Positions 6,816 to 7,483 of a stretch of DNA of 7,483 nt are shown in pieces. The notes below the pieces were generated by a model that did no database searches, was not told the origin of the DNA, and saw only the letters and a program-made list of their open reading frames with translations. The stretch is from Planctomycetota bacterium (GTDB lineage: Bacteria > Planctomycetota > GCA-002687715 > DRQF01): NCBI GenBank assembly GCA_024275615.1, contig JAJRYU010000769.1:1-7483 (forward strand). The letters run 5' to 3'. The position numbers and the translations under genes are program-made. Numbering within the stretch: the stretch's first letter is position 1; each line of letters begins with the position of its first letter.

Positions 6816-6850
6816 AAAGCCTCGGGATGTAACTCCTGAGGCTTTCTTAT
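6816..6850 (+). terminator. Rho-independent terminator of hppA
   Basis: A 12-bp stem (6816-6827 AAAGCCTCGGGA with 6834-6845 TCCTGAGGCTTT, one G-U pair) closes a 6-nt loop. The arm ends in TTT and is followed by CTTATT. It starts 18 nt after the hppA stop. It should stop hppA transcription and separate it from rsfS. Confidence 0.85.
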
Positions 6851-7028
6851 TGTCATAAGTCGTTGTTTTTCAATATTTTGCCCTGCCTTTCGATGAGATC
6901 TGGACCTTCTTCTGGGGAGGGGAAGCGTCCTGGTTTTGTACTAAACTTGAACCGATCGACCGCGATGCCGATCATAGTGATATGAGAAGCGCCACCACAA
7001 AGGTCTGGCGCATCGACCAGGAGCCTCA
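6851..7028 (+). promoter_or_regulatory. Leader region upstream of rsfS
   Basis: These 178 nt follow the hppA terminator, so an rsfS promoter should lie here. TTGAAC at 6947-6952 and CATAGT at 6973-6978 are the best pair, but their 20-nt spacing is too long for a confident sigma-70 call. An inverted repeat, GCGCCA (6989-6994) with TGGCGC (7006-7011), lies just before the ribosome site. I see no tRNA, small gene or recognised riboswitch. Confidence 0.35.
7019..7023 (+). promoter_or_regulatory. Ribosome binding site of rsfS
   Basis: AGGAG with a 5-nt spacer precedes ATG 7029. It supports the long N-terminus of RsfS over any internal start. Confidence 0.65.
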
Positions 7029-7478
7029 ATGACTCATGAAGAAACGGGCGCAAATGACGCCCAACAATCAACTTCTCCGATCTCCCCGAGCTTTTCCAGC
7101 CCAGCTTCTCTTGCCCATGAAGTCGGCGATCTGATCCTTGAGAAGAAGGGCAGCGAACTCACCGTTATCAATGTCGAGAAAGTCACATCCATTGCGGACT
7201 ATCTTGTCTTGACAACCGCCATGAGCAGTCGGCAAGTGTCGGCCATGGCCAAAGAGATCCGCGAGTTTGTGAAACACGGCGGCGGCAACGTCGTCAGTGT
7301 GGAAGGTCTGGACGAGGGTTGGTGGGTCCTGATGGACCTTGGCGACGTCATTGTGCACATCATGCAAGAAGACGCCCGACGCTACTATGACCTTGACATG
7401 CTCTGGGCTGACGGCCGTGTGGTGCGCCAAGCCGCCATGCCTGAGTCCGAGGACAGCGACGAACATCTGGCTGGGTAG
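7029..7478 (+). CDS. rsfS: Ribosomal silencing factor RsfS (RsfA/Iojap family)
   Basis: A 149-residue protein. RsfS binds ribosomal protein uL14 on the large subunit and blocks joining to the small subunit, lowering translation when nutrients are short. The conserved domain spans about residues 27-133. It shows the helix HEVGDLILEKKG, then VTSIADYLVLTTAMSSRQV (the ADY-x-V-x-x-T-x-x-S-x-RQ motif), then EGLDEGWWVLMDLGDVIVHI and the R-x-YYDLD-x-LW-ADG end motif. These are diagnostic. It carries a Ser/Pro-rich extension of about 27 residues at the N-terminus and an acidic tail (ESEDSDEH), making it longer than typical members of about 105-120 residues. AGGAG before ATG 7029 supports the extended form. 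It follows the hppA terminator, so it has its own promoter. rsfS often sits near nadD, but that gene is not in view. Confidence 0.95.
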   Translation: MTHEETGANDAQQSTSPISPSFSSPASLAHEVGDLILEKKGSELTVINVEKVTSIADYLVLTTAMSSRQVSAMAKEIREFVKHGGGNVVSVEGLDEGWWVLMDLGDVIVHIMQEDARRYYDLDMLWADGRVVRQAAMPESEDSDEHLAG

Positions 7479-7483
7479 GGTTG

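Noticed and set aside
7068..7466. 132-residue open frame antisense to rsfS
   Set aside because: It mirrors the codon pattern of a certain gene and shows no domain or ribosome site.

Overview
This is a bacterial chromosomal window of intermediate GC content. It is gene-dense and carries seven recognisable loci plus the tail of an eighth. There are no phage, plasmid, IS or CRISPR signatures. The K+-dependent, Na+-type membrane pyrophosphatase, a tail-anchored FHA protein and a TPR-like partner of an ABC exporter would suit the PVC group or neighbouring phyla. That placement is a weak guess, because nothing here fixes the taxonomy.

Layout: (1) The window opens in the last 49 codons of a + strand gene whose helix-hairpin-helix tail resembles UvrC. 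After 9 nt comes a small DUF4870-type membrane protein (161-502). (2) On the minus strand, converging with it, is an FHA-domain protein with a C-terminal membrane anchor (524-1054). (3) Across a divergent spacer of about 220 bp lies a three-gene ABC-2-type export module on the + strand: an ATPase, a permease with a large extracytoplasmic insertion, and a membrane-anchored TPR-like protein. The junctions are 4-nt GTGA and ATGA overlaps. The ATPase reading frame is broken by one in-frame TAA at 1630-1632 between Walker A and the signature motif, while everything downstream stays in frame and looks functional. (4) After a 76-nt gap comes hppA, a 703-residue membrane pyrophosphatase (4686-6797), followed by a strong intrinsic terminator (6816-6850). 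(5) A 231-nt gap leads to rsfS, the ribosomal silencing factor (7029-7478), which ends 5 nt before the window does.

How the genes work together: the ABC module is the only clear multi-gene functional unit. The ATPase would power the permease, and the anchored TPR-like protein probably works with it at the membrane. hppA and rsfS are housekeeping genes. The most notable points are the single stop codon in an otherwise intact ATPase, the unusual composition of the export module, the His-to-Asn change in the FHA core, and the ion-specificity residues of the pyrophosphatase. I found no clear evidence of a wholly new system. The ABC/TPR-like module is the closest candidate.
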